64,000 bases of DNA from Arcuatula senhousia (Eukaryota; Mollusca; Bivalvia; Mytilida; Mytilidae), in the NCBI GenBank assembly GCA_963971305.1, contig OZ020307.1:12909501-12973500 (forward strand). The letters are read 5' to 3'. The notes under the pieces were generated by a model. The model had not been told where the DNA came from. It saw nothing but the letters and a program-made list of their open reading frames with translations, and did no database searches. A program made the translations under genes and the position numbers. This document shows positions 1-11,357 of this stretch, in pieces (position 1 is the stretch's first letter; each line of letters begins with the position of its first letter).

Positions 1-1151
1 ACTTCTTTTTTGTTAATAAAAAAAAAATTGTCACACAGTCATTTATTAACTTGAAAGGGGGAGGCTTGGTTTCATCCTAAAAAAGTATTTTGAAATGATT
101 TTTGATGAAAAAAATATTTTGGCATCAGATGATAAGAAAAAAACATTCTGAATAAAGATATCTGCTAGATATAAAATAATGCTGATAATGAAAACAATAT
201 TCTGCTGCTACACCTTCAAAAAAATAATAGTAATTAAGTTAAATGGTCTGTCCCTTAAGAAAACATTCTTTAAATGTTTATAGTTTAATCCAAATTATCT
301 GTAACTTAAAGACACATATTTGAAGTTTACAAGCCTTCTCGTGCATTCATTTTATCAAGAGAGAAATGTTTCGTTACGTAAGTTTTATTTTTAATGGCTA
401 TAAATAGATAAAAAAGTTCTTTTAAATTAAGGAAAACCCAGCATATGGTTTTTTTTAAACATAGATATAAGATATGTAGAACAATTTTGAGTCATTTGTA
501 TGATTGATATAAATATTTTATGTTAAAAATAGATCTTTTAAGCAATCTAACTTTACAAACCAAAGATTTCAAGGATATTTAAAATTTAGTTTTTTTCTTG
601 CTTTTATAAAGATTATCCAACAATTAAAGTTGCTTGTCAACAGTTCAAATAGGGTAAAGATATGTAACTAAAAGGGTTGTATAAATAATGAAATTTAATT
701 AAATATCAACAATTTGTAGGGCTAGTATGTTTTCCTTTTGAAAGCCAGGATTTCAGAAGATTAACACGCATTTTATTCTGAGGTTAAGAGGTCAAATGTC
801 AAGGCCACAAGTTTTGCCAGGTGGTGGACATGGAGCCATGCATGCTTTTGTTGTATAGACATAAAGATGTATTAGGGTTCCAGTTAAGTCACATAGGAAG
901 AGTTTGTTCCCAAATCCTAGTTTCACTGAAACAGACAAGAAGTGTATTGTCTTCAAAAGCAATTAATTTACCTCAGGTTTTTTTTTAAAGATTTGGGGTA
1001 GACTATTCTCAATGTTTTCATTTCTACTGAAATATTTTTATACACTATTCTGTAGACCATGGACTTTCTTTTTAATAATCAAATACACTGAAATTATTTT
1101 ATCACATTGCATTATAGGTACTGTGGTTTTATTATTATTTGTGGGAAACAG
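1..1151. other. Non-coding stretch, possible ZDHHC4 intron
   Basis: AT-rich with no supportable exon. It holds one degraded MITE (34-256). The missing first half of the ZDHHC4 zinc domain (C-x2-C...HC) was looked for here and not found, so the upstream exons are either beyond the window edge or lost. A short open frame at 1012-1215 is low-complexity and hydrophobic and looks like chance. Confidence 0.5.
34..256. mobile_element. Degraded MITE, 'GGGACCGACCATTTAACTT' family, copy 1
   Basis: The ends are inverted repeats: left 'catttattaacttgaa', right 'aagttaaatggtctgtccc'. The interior is an A-rich tract with the recurring words 'ttttgatgaaaaaaatattttggca'-like and 'ctgctacaccttc'-like. Two better-preserved copies lie at 14757-15065 and 30144-30426, where a TAA target duplication is visible. 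Family inference: PIF/Harbinger (Tourist-like). Confidence 0.65.
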
Positions 1152-1409
1152 GGTATTATTTAAAACTGGAATTATTTTGGAAATTGGAAAATTAATTTTT
1201 TTTTTTTTTAGTTAGACTCAGCCTTACTAAGGGGGTTAGTCATGCTGTCATGACTAATGGTTTGGGTTAGTATTGTAACAATTATTGTGTAAACTAATTA
1301 ACCCCCTTAGCCATGCCGGCATGACTAACCCCTTAAAGGCTTAGTCTAACTCAAAAATTTTTAATTTAATTTTCCAATTTCCAAAATAATTCCAGTTTCA
1401 AATAATACC
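1152..1409. mobile_element. Palindromic MITE with ~100-bp inverted repeats
   Basis: The left arm starts 'ggtattatttaaaactgg' and the right arm ends with its complement 'ccagtttcaaataatacc'. The arms stay alignable through 'gttagactcagcc...aagggggttagtcatgc' and its mirror near 1300-1345. The centre is a short AT loop. No open frame, so a non-autonomous DNA element. Confidence 0.75.
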
Positions 1410-1598
1410 TTGTTGGGATATCAATTTTCGTGGTATTTGTGAGTGGCCTTGATCCACCAAAATTGATATACAATAAAAAGGAAATCTAACATTGATCTGT
1501 ATGCTGCTGCCATCAGAACCACAAATTTAAGAATCTACAAACTGATCCTTTTTCATCAAACCATGAAAATTGGTACCCACAAAAATAAATGAATCGAC

Positions 1599-2691
1599 GT
1601 TATCTTTGAAAGGTGTGAAACAGATTTGATCATCACTGTCTATGGACTAACAATGAAGTAGGAGGCCTTAACCATGGCTACTTTGTATTATTTCTGATCT
1701 CTATGATGTTTAATTACAGGTATCTGTGATCGGTGTGTACACAGATTTGATCATCACTGTCTATGGACTAACAATGATGTAGGAGGCCTTAACCATGGCT
1801 ACTTTATATTAATTATTTCTGATCTCTATGATGTTTAATAACAGGTATCTGTGATCGATGTGTACACAGATTTGATCATCACTGTCTATGGACTAACAAT
1901 GATGTAGGAGGCCTTAACCATGGCTACTTTGTATTATTTCTGATCTCTATGATGTTTAATTACAGGTATCTGTGATCGGTGTGTACATAGATTTGATCAT
2001 CACTGTCTATGGACTAACAATGATGTAGGAGGCCTTAACCACGGCTACTTTGTATTATTTCTGATCTCTATGATGTTTAATTACAGGTATCTGTGATAGG
2101 TGTGTACACAGATTTGATCATCACTGTCTATGGACTAACAATGATGTAGGAGGCCTTAACCACGGCTACTTTGTATTATTTCTGATCTCTATGATGTTTA
2201 ATTACAGATATCTGTGATAGGTGTGTACACAGATTTGATCATCACTGTCTATGGACTAACAATGATGTAGGAGGCCTTAACCACGGCTACTTTGTATTAT
2301 TCCTGATCTCTATGATGTTTAATTACAGGTATCTGTGATAGGTGTGTACATAGATTTGATCATCACTGTCTATGGACTAACAATGATGTAGGAGGCCTTA
2401 ACCACGGCTACTTTGTATTATTTCTGATCTCTATGATGTTTAATTACAGGTATCTGTGATAGGTGTGTACACAGATTTGATCATCACTGTCTATGGACTA
2501 ACAATGATGTAGGAGGCCTTAACCACGGCTACTTTGTATTATTTCTGATCTCTATGATGTTTAATTACAGATATCTGTGATAGGTGTGTACACAGATTTG
2601 ATCATCACTGTCTATGGACTAACAATGATGTAGGAGGCCTTAACCACGGCTACTTTGTATTATTCCTGATCTCTATGATGTTTAATTACAG
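1599..2691 (+). repeat. Tandem array of the DHHC exon 5' part with its splice acceptor (121-bp units)
   Basis: Units start at about 1599 (degraded), 1720, 1845, 1966, 2087, 2208, 2329, 2450 and 2571, followed by the true exon at 2692. The period is 121 bp; one unit is 125 bp. Each unit carries 'tttaattacag' directly followed by exon sequence encoding [15 protein letters not shown], and ends at the codons for M-M-F-N-Y. Since 121 is not a multiple of 3, reading from one unit into the next hits TGA ('tatctgtga'). Upstream acceptors would therefore give truncated messages. Nearly identical copies imply recent amplification or homogenisation. An assembly artefact cannot be excluded from sequence alone. 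Confidence 0.88.
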
Positions 2692-3769
2692 GTATCTGTG
2701 ATAGGTGTGTACACAGATTTGATCACCACTGTCTATGGACTAACAATGATGTAGGAGGCCTTAACCATGGCTACTTTGTATTATTTCTGATCTCTATGAT
2801 GTTTAAGTGTTTCTGGGGATGTTATGTAGGGACCCTGTCTCTCGTGTTATACACCAAACATAACAAGTTGTTAGAGGCTTCTGTGATAGACCGAGGTGGT
2901 AACACTGTACCAGTGACTTACAGCGTAGTCTTTCAGGTAAAAGATTGTAGGAATATTGTAATACAAGTTAATACTAACATCATTATGGACATTTGCAATT
3001 TTATTTGTACATGTACATCTTTCTATTATTCTCAGGTTATCTGCAAATGTAAGTCAAAACTACCGGTACATGATCGAAACATTTTTGTAAAACACTTTGT
3101 ATTAAAATGAGAGGTGTATCATATACATTTCTGTGGATAGTTAGATTCTTTGAGATATATTTATGTCTTTAATACTTTTATGTTGCCAGCTCACCTATTG
3201 TGGTGATGTATATGAATCACTTCAGCTGTTATGTGTCAGTGTTGTCATGGCTATCAAAATTTTGACCTTTGTACTTAAATCAAAGATATTTATATGGTGC
3301 GGATGATTCAGATAAGGCCATGTCAATCACATTTCAGTTAGTCAAACTGAACATATAAATAACACCCTCATCATTTCAAGGCTTTTCCCATAACAACTAG
3401 AAATTTTTCTTTAATCCAAACTTACTTTCTTATGTATTTATTTATTCTATAAATTACCATTTACCCAGCTATTATAACTGTCAATATTTCTCTCTATTTC
3501 AGCACCTGTTTATGCAGTTCCCCAGGCTGGTGTTTATAGTGACTTCATTGTTCTTTCTAATCATCTTACTAGGAATATTCACATTCTATCACATCAATAT
3601 AGTATTGACTAATAGGACAACTAACGAACGGTACAAATTAGCAGAGATAGAACAACAGACAAACAAATCTCAATCAAGTTCAGTGTTTATATATGACAAA
3701 GGAATATTAGGTAACTTATATGACACATTTTGTCAAAATAGTATTGTTAGACGAGTAAAAGTAAGATAA
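2692..3769 (+). CDS. ZDHHC4: ZDHHC4-like palmitoyltransferase, last two exons (partial)
   Basis: Protein S-acyltransferase of the DHHC family, a multi-pass membrane enzyme that loads palmitate on its DHHC cysteine and passes it to protein cysteines. Two exons are visible: 2692-2936 (acceptor 'attacag', donor CAG|GTAAAA) and 3503-3769 (acceptor 'ctatttcag', phase 0, stop TAA). The first encodes C-V-H-R-F-D-H-H-C and then a membrane segment. The second begins [11 protein letters not shown], has a long hydrophobic helix, and continues with the TTxE motif ([10 protein letters not shown]) that follows the last membrane segment in this family. The order, the FPR start and the tail match ZDHHC4 best. 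The exon's first two bases complete a serine codon, as in the HCS of the human protein. Oddities: the zinc cysteine in the usual WxxNC is Asp (WTNND), and the exon start is amplified upstream. The N-terminal half is not in the window. Confidence 0.82.
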
Positions 3770-4729
3770 TGAAAGCTATTATATTGTATTGTGTATAAGA
3801 ATGTGAGGAAACAGCCTTTCTTGTTCATCCATCTCCGTCACAGTACTGGAGTTTTGTTGATACAAAAGCCTTGAAGTTCGTTTACCCACAGTCATTTCTT
3901 TTTCTTCCCTCACTGTTTACTCAAGGTTTGTCAATAAAGATAACAACAAAACCAAAAATCCAAGAATAAAAGACAAAACAAGGCAAACACATACCAGAGA
4001 AATTGAAAATCACAATGGTCCTGACTTGGTACAGGCATTTCAAAAGAAATGGTGGGTGGAACCAAGTTTTATGGTGCCTTACCTCCCTCTTACATGGCGA
4101 TCCTTGATTCTGGTAACAATATGATGGCCTTGAAGTTTGTTACCCACAATGTCCTTTATGTGTACTGAAGGTTTGTCAATGTCATAGCCTAGCTTGAAGT
4201 TTGTGACATCATCACTTTGCATCTGTTTATATTGGTAACTTTTCTTTAGATTTCTGCACAGAAGTGTACTAATTTACTGAATGGAATCATTTGAAACTTT
4301 GAACACCATCCATGCCAATATTGCTCAAACCAAAACCTTTATAAGTCTATATTGAGTTGATGGTAAGAATATTTTCATTGGTGCTTGTTCCATTAAAGAT
4401 TCAGAAATATTGCAGAAAAAAAGTAAGTAGGAGTTGTCAGAAGACCTGCTATAGGTTTGTTATTTTGGTCAGATTTCTCAAGTGAAAATCTGGATTAAAA
4501 GCTGATGAAAACGTTGGAAAGACAGGGGAAACATTTTTGGCAGTTTTCTCAGCAACTGCATATCCACAGCCTCTTATGAAATCTATCAAAGAGTGAGGGA
4601 ATGATTGTATGACTTTTTTTTCTTATTTATTAAGCTTTACTTTTCAAAATAAAACAAAATGCCAATTATTCAGATATTTAAAAATTTTGATTGATGACCA
4701 AGTGAGTGAAAAAGGCTCTTGGAACCTCT
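3770..4729. other. 3' flank of ZDHHC4 with decayed repeats
   Basis: An AATAAA at 3965-3970 could serve ZDHHC4. At about 3990-4110 lies a dispersed repeat ('gacttggtacaggcatttc...aaatggtgggt') that recurs at about 47640-47740. At about 4540-4590 is a fragment of the 'gttttctcagcaactgca...cacagcctctt' tandem-core repeat family seen at 8340-8600. No gene seen. Confidence 0.5.
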
Positions 4730-5716
4730 AATTCAAGATTTAGAACTTCTTATTGAACCTTCATAGGTCTTCAACACTAAGGCAACCCTTGTGAGTCTTT
4801 AAAAGAGAAACTTATGCATCCCTTATTAGCCGTCATAGACAAAGTTAAGCAACCCTGATGAGTCTTTAATAGACAACACTTTAGCAACATTGATGAGTCT
4901 TTAATAGACAACACTTAAGCAACCTTGAGGAGTCTTCTATTGACGAAATCTCAGCAACCCTAATAATTTTTAATAGACAACACTTCAGTAACCTTGATTA
5001 GACTTCAATAGAAAAAAAAAGTCAGCAACCAGGATTAGTCTTTAATTGACGAAACTTAAGCAACCTTGATGAGTTAAATAGACGCAACTTATCAGAACCT
5101 GATAAGTATTAATAGACGAAGTTTAAACAACCCCAGTGAGTCTTTAATTGACGAAACTTCAGCAACCTTGATGAATCTTTTATAGACGAAACTTCCGCAA
5201 CCCCGGGGTCCGCAACTTTGATGAGTCTTAAATAGACGAAATTTATTGGACCCCGATGAACCTATAATAGACGAATCTTAAGCAACCCTTGGAGTCATAA
5301 AAAGACGAGGCTTAAGCAACCCTGATGTGTCTTTGATTGACTGATTAATCTCTGTTTGACAACATAAACAACCCTGATGAGTATTTATTCGACGAATATT
5401 AAACACCCCGATGAGTCTTTCATAGATGAAACTTGAGACACACTGATGATTCTTCATAGCCGAAACTTTAGCACTCCTGATGTGTCTTTGATAATCAAAA
5501 CTTTAACGAGCATGATGATTCATTTTAGACAAACGTTAAACTATCCTTGAATAAAAAAAACTTTAGCACCCCGAATGAGTCTTTAATAGAGAAACTTAAT
5601 AGACATAGCTTCAGTAACCATGGTGAGGCTTTAATAGACGAAATAAAAAAAAAAATCCCTGATGAGTATTTGATAGATGATCCTTTAAGCGACAAACATA
5701 CCTGATGAGTTTTTGT

Positions 5717-6675
5717 CTCGCCTGCGACGAATAGTCGCGAAAGGCGAGACATAGGTATTACTTTCCGGCGGCGTCGGCGGCGGCGTAAACTTTTTTGTAA
5801 GACTTTTGTGGACAATAAATTGCTTGAAAAGTATAAAAGCTAGGCATCTGATATTTGGTATACAAACAGTTCAGGTTATGGTCTATGCAACTGTCACCAT
5901 GCCGTGTGATCCTGACCCCGTTTTCACGGTCCAGTGACTCTGTGAAGTTAGGTCTTTTTTCAGACCGTAAACTTTTTTGTAAGACTTTTGTGGACGATGA
6001 TTTGCTGGAAAAGTATGATAGCTAGGCATCTTATATTTTGTATACAGACAGTTCAGGTTATGGTCTATGCAACTGTCACCATGCCGTGTGACCCTGACTC
6101 CATTTTCACGCTCTAGTGACTCTGTGAACTTAGACCTTTTTTCAGGCCGAAAACATTTTTGTAAGACTTTTGTGGACGATGATTTGCTGGAAAAGTATAA
6201 TAGCTAGGCATCAGATATTAGGTATACAGACAGTTGAGATTATGGTCTACGCAACTGCCACCATGCCGTGTGCCCCTGACCCCATTTTCACGCTCTAGTG
6301 ACTCTGTGAACTTAGATCTTTTTTCAGGCCAAAAACTTTTTTGTAAGACTTTTGTGGACGAAGAATTAGTAGAAAAGTATAATGACTTAGCATCTGATAT
6401 TTGGTTTTCAGACAGTTCAGGTTATTGTGAATGCAACTGTTACCATGCCATGTGATCCTGATCCCATTTTCACGCTCCAGTGACTCTTTGAACTTAGGTC
6501 TTTTTTTCAGGCAGAACATTTTTTTGTAATACTTGTGTGGACAATGAATTGCTTGAAAAGTATACTAGCTAGGCATCTGATATTGGGTATACAAACACTT
6601 TTTGTGTTTATATCAAGAAATGAAAGCTTAGGTAGGTGATTTTAGTGATAGTGCCGGCAGGCGAGACATACTTTT
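5717..6675 (+). mobile_element. Inverted-repeat element with tandem-repeat core (TGTCTCGCC family, copy 1)
   Basis: Begins with a self-complementary end ('tgtctcgcc...ggcgagacata'), followed by a GGCGGCG-rich patch, then about five ~155-bp units ('ttttgtaagacttttgtggac', 'ggtatacagacagttcagg', 'accatgccgtgtgaccctga'). It ends with 'gtgccggcaggcgagacata'. Same architecture and ends as 55976-56875; another partial copy runs off the window end at ~63790. It is inserted in the hammerhead-core array. No coding capacity; the short open frames in it are repeat artefacts. Confidence 0.8.
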
Positions 6676-7744
6676 AGTGGCCACACTTGTTAATAGACGA
6701 AACTGATACAACCATGATGAGTCTTTAATAGACGAAAGTGATCGAACCAGGTGAGTCTTTATTAGACGAAAGTGATACAACCTTGATGAATCTTTAATAG
6801 ACGAAAGTGATACAACCTTGATGAGTCTTTAAAAGACGAGAGTGATACAACCATGGTGAGTCTTTAATAGACGAAAGTGATTGAACCTGGTGAGTTTTTA
6901 ATAGAAGAAAGTGATACAACCTTGATGAGTCTTTTAATAGACGAAAGTGATACAACCTTGATGAGTCTTTAATAGACGAAAGTGATACAACCTTGATGAG
7001 TCTTTAATAGACGAAAGTGATCGAACCTGGTGAGTCTTTGATAGACGAAAGTGAAATAACCGTGATGAGTCTTTAATAATCAAAACTGATACAACCTTTA
7101 AGAGTCTTTAATATACAAAACTGGTGTAATCCTGATGAGTCTTTAATAGACAAAATTGAATAACCTTGATAAGTCTTTAATAGACAAACTGATACAACCC
7201 TGATGAATCTTTAATAGACAAACTGATACAATCACAATTAGTCTTATATGGATGAACTTTAAGCAACCTTGGTGAGTTTTAAATAGACGAAAGTGATACA
7301 ACCCCTTGATGAGTCTTTAAAAGACGAAACTGATACGATCACGATGAGTCTTTAATATATGAATTCTAAGCAACCCTGGTGAGTCTTTAATAGACGAAAA
7401 TGCTACAACCTTGATGAGTCTTTAATAGACGAAAATGCTACAACCTTGATGATTCTTTAATAGACGAAACTGATACAACCCTGATGTGTCTTCAATAGAT
7501 GGAGCTTGAGCAACCCTGGTGAGTCTTTGGTAGATGAAACTGATACAACTTTGATGAGTCTTAAATAGAGGAAACTGATACAACTATGATGAGTCTTAAA
7601 TAGACGAAACTGATACAACCAAGATGAGTCTTGAAAAGCCATTTAAACAACCCTGGTGAGTATTTTATAGACGACACTTAATCAACCATGACGAATCTTT
7701 TATAGACTAAATTTAAGCAATCCAGGTGAGATTTTTTAGACTAC

Positions 7745-7845
7745 TTAAAATACAAATGACAACAAAGTTCCAGACAATAAAATTTGCTACGCCTGACGCG
7801 CGTTTCGTCTGACGTCTGACGCGCGTTCAAGCGAAACTTTAAAAA
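7745..7845 (-). mobile_element. Retrozyme fragment with partial hammerhead, reverse orientation
   Basis: On the minus strand this reads GACGAAACGCGCGTCAGGCG followed by the conserved retrozyme tail (tagcaaa...attgtctggaactttgttgtcatttgt), as at 48566-48625. The 5' half of the ribozyme core is missing, and a short 'gacgtctgacgcgcg' duplication sits in its place. It lies opposite in orientation to the surrounding array. Confidence 0.75.
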
Positions 7846-7959
7846 GACGAAATTTATCAAACCCCTTATGATATCAATAGTAGATCAAACTTAAGCAACC
7901 CTGATGAGATTTTAATGTCGAAAAATGATATGCATGCATTTCTATGGCATTACTAGTTA

Positions 7960-8640
7960 TGTGGGTCGGACATACAGTTTTACCCTTGTCCGTCCGTACG
8001 TCCGTAACACTGGTAAAAGTCTATAATATCTCGGGAACTACATGTTTGTTGCAATGATATTTCATCATTCTAACTGTTCAAATGCGTAGCGCTACACCAC
8101 CTACTAGAAATAAGGTCACCGTGACCTATTTTTTGCGTGTAAATGACTGGTTAAGGGCCATATCATACTACATGTTAGGGGTCAATGAATTCACCACTAC
8201 ATGTGTCTTGGGTAGCAAGACACCACCCACTAGTTTTTACACGACCGCAGATTTTGGCCGGATTTCAATAGTGAAAATCCGGGTTATAAAATGGTGAATG
8301 TCGGGCGGGTGGGCTTGCGGGCGGGGAAAATGCTTTCTTAACAGTTTTCTCAGTAATTACTAATCACAGCCTCTTGATATTTGGTATGCAGCATCAGCAT
8401 GGGCTCCCATAAGTTGGGATTCGATTTCAGGTATGTCGCTCACCTACTTCCTGTTTACAGATTTAGTTAATTTTTTACATAAATGTCCAATAATAGAAAA
8501 TTTTCGTAACAGTTTTCTCAGCAACTACTTATCTCAGCTTCTTGATATTTGGTGTGCAGCATCAGCATGGGCTCCCATAAGGTGGGATTCGATTTCAGGT
8601 CTGTTGCTCATCTACTTCCCTTTAAACGAAATCCGGCCAT
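7960..8640 (+). repeat. Tandem-repeat-core element fragments
   Basis: A 5' segment with 'cttgtccgtccgtacgtccgt' is followed by two imperfect ~175-bp units at about 8335-8450 and 8505-8605, each with 'cagttttctcagcaa...cctcttgatatttggtatgcagcatcagcatgggctcc' in pieces. The words resemble those of the other tandem-core elements in the window. No clear inverted-repeat ends. Confidence 0.6.
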
Positions 8641-8679
8641 TTCTGTCTTTAAATTGACCCATTTTTTTGCGATCTTATA

Positions 8680-9655
8680 ATATTATGGCGATGTCGTCGT
8701 CGTCGTTGTCGTCTGTGGACATTTGGTTTCCGTGCGATAACTTGAGTAAATATTGATCGATTGTATGATGTTTGGAAGGAAGGTTGGTGTTGTATTTATA
8801 GGGTTTGTGGCCCCTACAGTTTGAGAAAAAAAGGCCAAAAAGGGCTAATACGGTTGTATTGACAAAACTGTTATAGAATGTTTATTATTCCTTCGATTTT
8901 GAAAATTCTTCTTTTATTGGATTCATCATTGAATTCTGTCAACTATATGTGTCAATGGTTTTGATATATATTGCACTTTTACATTGCTACTGGGGGTCGA
9001 AAAGGGGCCACACACACAAAAAAGACGTTTTAATTTGTGGTCTGATTTTGAAAATCTTTTTTTTTCATTGGAATCCTTGTGACAATCCCTGCCTGCGTTT
9101 TTCAATTAAATTTGCAATATCTCTTACCGTTTTTGAGAAATTAAAGGTCGAAGGGGCCAAAAACGCAATTTTTAAAAGTTTGTCATGGCAAATAGTTTTA
9201 CACCAAATATTAAGTTGTAGTGGGCCTGCCAATTGTTATGAAATTTTGATATGATAATTGTATCCACTGAAGGAAGGTTGGTTTTGTATTTGGAGTTTTG
9301 TGGCCCCTACTGTTTTAGAAAAAAGGGCCAAAACGGGCTAAACCGGTTGTATTGACAAAACTTTTGTAGAATGTTTATTATTCATTCAATTTTAAAAATT
9401 CTTTTTTTGTTGAATTGCTCATAAAATTCTGTCTACTAAATGTGTCAATGGTTTTGATGTGTTTGTCACTGTTGCATTGTTACAGGTGGGGGGCTAAAGA
9501 CGGGCCACGCCCATAAAATCAACTTTTTAATTTTTGGTCCAATTTTCAAATCCTTTTTCATTGGATTCCTTGTGAAATTCCCATCCTTATTTTGCAATCA
9601 GATTTGCAATATTTCTTACAAATTTTGGAAATAAGGGGTCAAAGGGCCAAAAATG
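8680..9655 (+). repeat. Imperfect ~500-bp direct duplication
   Basis: The two copies (about 8776-9175 and 9272-9655) share 'gaaggaaggttggt', 'tttgtggcccctac', 'ggttgtattgacaaaact' and 'tgtcaatggttttgat' in the same order. The left flank has a CGT/GTC-rich patch ('gatgtcgtcgtcgtcg'). No coding signal. Confidence 0.7.
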
Positions 9656-11349
9656 TCAATTAATACATGTATATAATTAAGGCTTTTTGTAATAGATGTT
9701 GATGTAAATATATATGTGTCAAAAATGCATTTTAAAGTCCACCATAGGATGCATGTGTCAAAAAGCTTTGTAAGTCCACCATAGGCTCCATGTGACCAAA
9801 ACAATAGACTTTCCATATTTGGCCTGCAATGTACAGGGTTCAACTTGTTGCGGTCGTATCATGCTGCGCTCGGCGTAGCTTTTTGTTAGGTCATTGTGAT
9901 CTAAATTATACGCCTGTCACCTTTGGATTTATAGTTATTGATTAATGTCCGTATCTCGAGTACTACAAGTTGGGGGACAATGACATTTCGAGAACGTGCT
10001 GTATATAAATATATTCTAGTTAATGGGTATTTATACTTTATTATGATGGCAATTGTAATTGCTGTTATGATGTTGCATCGGTTTCTTGTATAATGGAACT
10101 AATGTTCTTAAAGATCAAGAAAAAATGAAAAGAGAAAAGTTCTTTATTCCTCGCTTTAGCTTACTTTGCTGTCCAATTATCCATTTTATTTTACCTCGCG
10201 AAGTGACCATGGCTTATGTGATACCCCCAGTGTTGGTGTCGGCATCCATTTACAGAAGAATGATTCAAGTCAACACGTGTTTACTGACAAGTGGCGCATC
10301 GCCTATATCTTTAATGTATTAAGTGCATCTAGTAAATGCTTAGCATGTAGTTCAATCTTCGGATACTGGCTGTGACCTACATTTTTCGCATGGATAACCA
10401 CTCACAGAAAAATGGTAAAAGTCCATATCCGCTTCATACAACTGTCACATCAACGACCTTTGTTATCAATAGATTACCTTTAATTTTTCTATGATCCCGA
10501 TAAACCCTTGCTCTTACACAATGTCACGCGGGGGAAATTGATAGAATTATTTTGTTGGCAAACGACTTGTTAAGCTTTGAATTTTTGGAAAACGTATTAA
10601 TTTGGCTCTTAAAAAACGCATTTTACACATCAAAATGGTTACATATGAAAATAAAACTATATGCAAGCTTTGGGTAATAAGTTCTAAAAAGTAACTGTTC
10701 AAACAGGGAAAATCTGGGTACATTGGTTACCCAGTGAACCGAGGACAAAGATTGCCCAGACACACACCTAAAGGTAAGTTTATAGATATTTATCAGTTTT
10801 GAAGTGGCCTAAGGTAAATTTTATATATGCAATGATTTTTGTGACGGTTTCTGATTGCCTTAAGCAAATTATATATATTTTATATTATCTATTGAACAAT
10901 TAAACAACATAAGCATTATAAGTTTGAGAAACGCCATAATAGGATATGGAAAACGGATAGTCAGATGCTAGTCCACCACCATGAGATTTATAGGTTTAAG
11001 AGATGTCAAAATCAATGATTCATATAAAGGTCCATCGCCGCACCACGACGGAGGGACTTAGTAAGTCATCTTTTCAAGACACATCTCCTTTGAAATTGCT
11101 CAACGGATTTTGCTGAAAATTGTTTCGTTTGGATCGTTTGTAATCATATGTGGTTGATAACTCTGCTGCTTCTGCCTTTTAATTGCCTTTTTCGTCATTT
11201 CGAAGATTATGTAATGTTGGCTGCTGCGCATACATCATTATTCTAAATATTGAAAGTTATAGGGTGTTTCTAATACATGTGGATGATTTGTTCTTATAAA
11301 AAGAATAAATTTGAGAAAGCTATCAAAATTTTAGAAATTGTTTAAAACT
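9656..11349. other. No gene recognised
   Basis: Contains two inverted 'agtccaccatagg' words near 9738 and 9774, and at about 10310-10430 a fragment of the 'tgcttagcatg...ggctgtgacctacattttt' repeat that is tandem at 32461-33160. Open frames around 10086-10375 overlap this repeat and show no domain. Confidence 0.5.
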
Positions 11350-11357
11350 ATTTACAG

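Larger units (their letters stand above)
4730..7930 (+). repeat. Minisatellite of ~35-bp units copying a hammerhead-ribozyme core
   Basis: Several dozen units (rough estimate 60-70, excluding the insert at 5717-6675) of the form (C/T)TGATGAG-TCTTTAATAGAC-GAAA followed by ~10 variable bases such as 'gtgatacaac' or 'cttaagcaac'. Each unit matches the hammerhead core: CUGAUGA, a stem II of GUCU/AGAC around a 5-base loop, then GAAA. It is nearly identical to the core of the complete ribozymes at 24971-25012 (minus) and 48545-48586. Stem I, stem III and the GUC cleavage site are missing, and many units have TTGATGA instead of CTGATGA, so most are unlikely to be catalytic. Units are best preserved at 6690-7640 and decay toward both ends. 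Confidence 0.85.

Noticed and set aside
6234..6519. Open frames in both directions near 6.2-6.5 kb
   Set aside because: They fall in one ~155-bp unit of the TGTCTCGCC element; neighbouring units do not keep the frame.
4730..7640. CRISPR-like regular repeats of ~35 bp
   Set aside because: Spacers are not unique and equal in length, units diverge gradually, and the genome is eukaryotic with introns.
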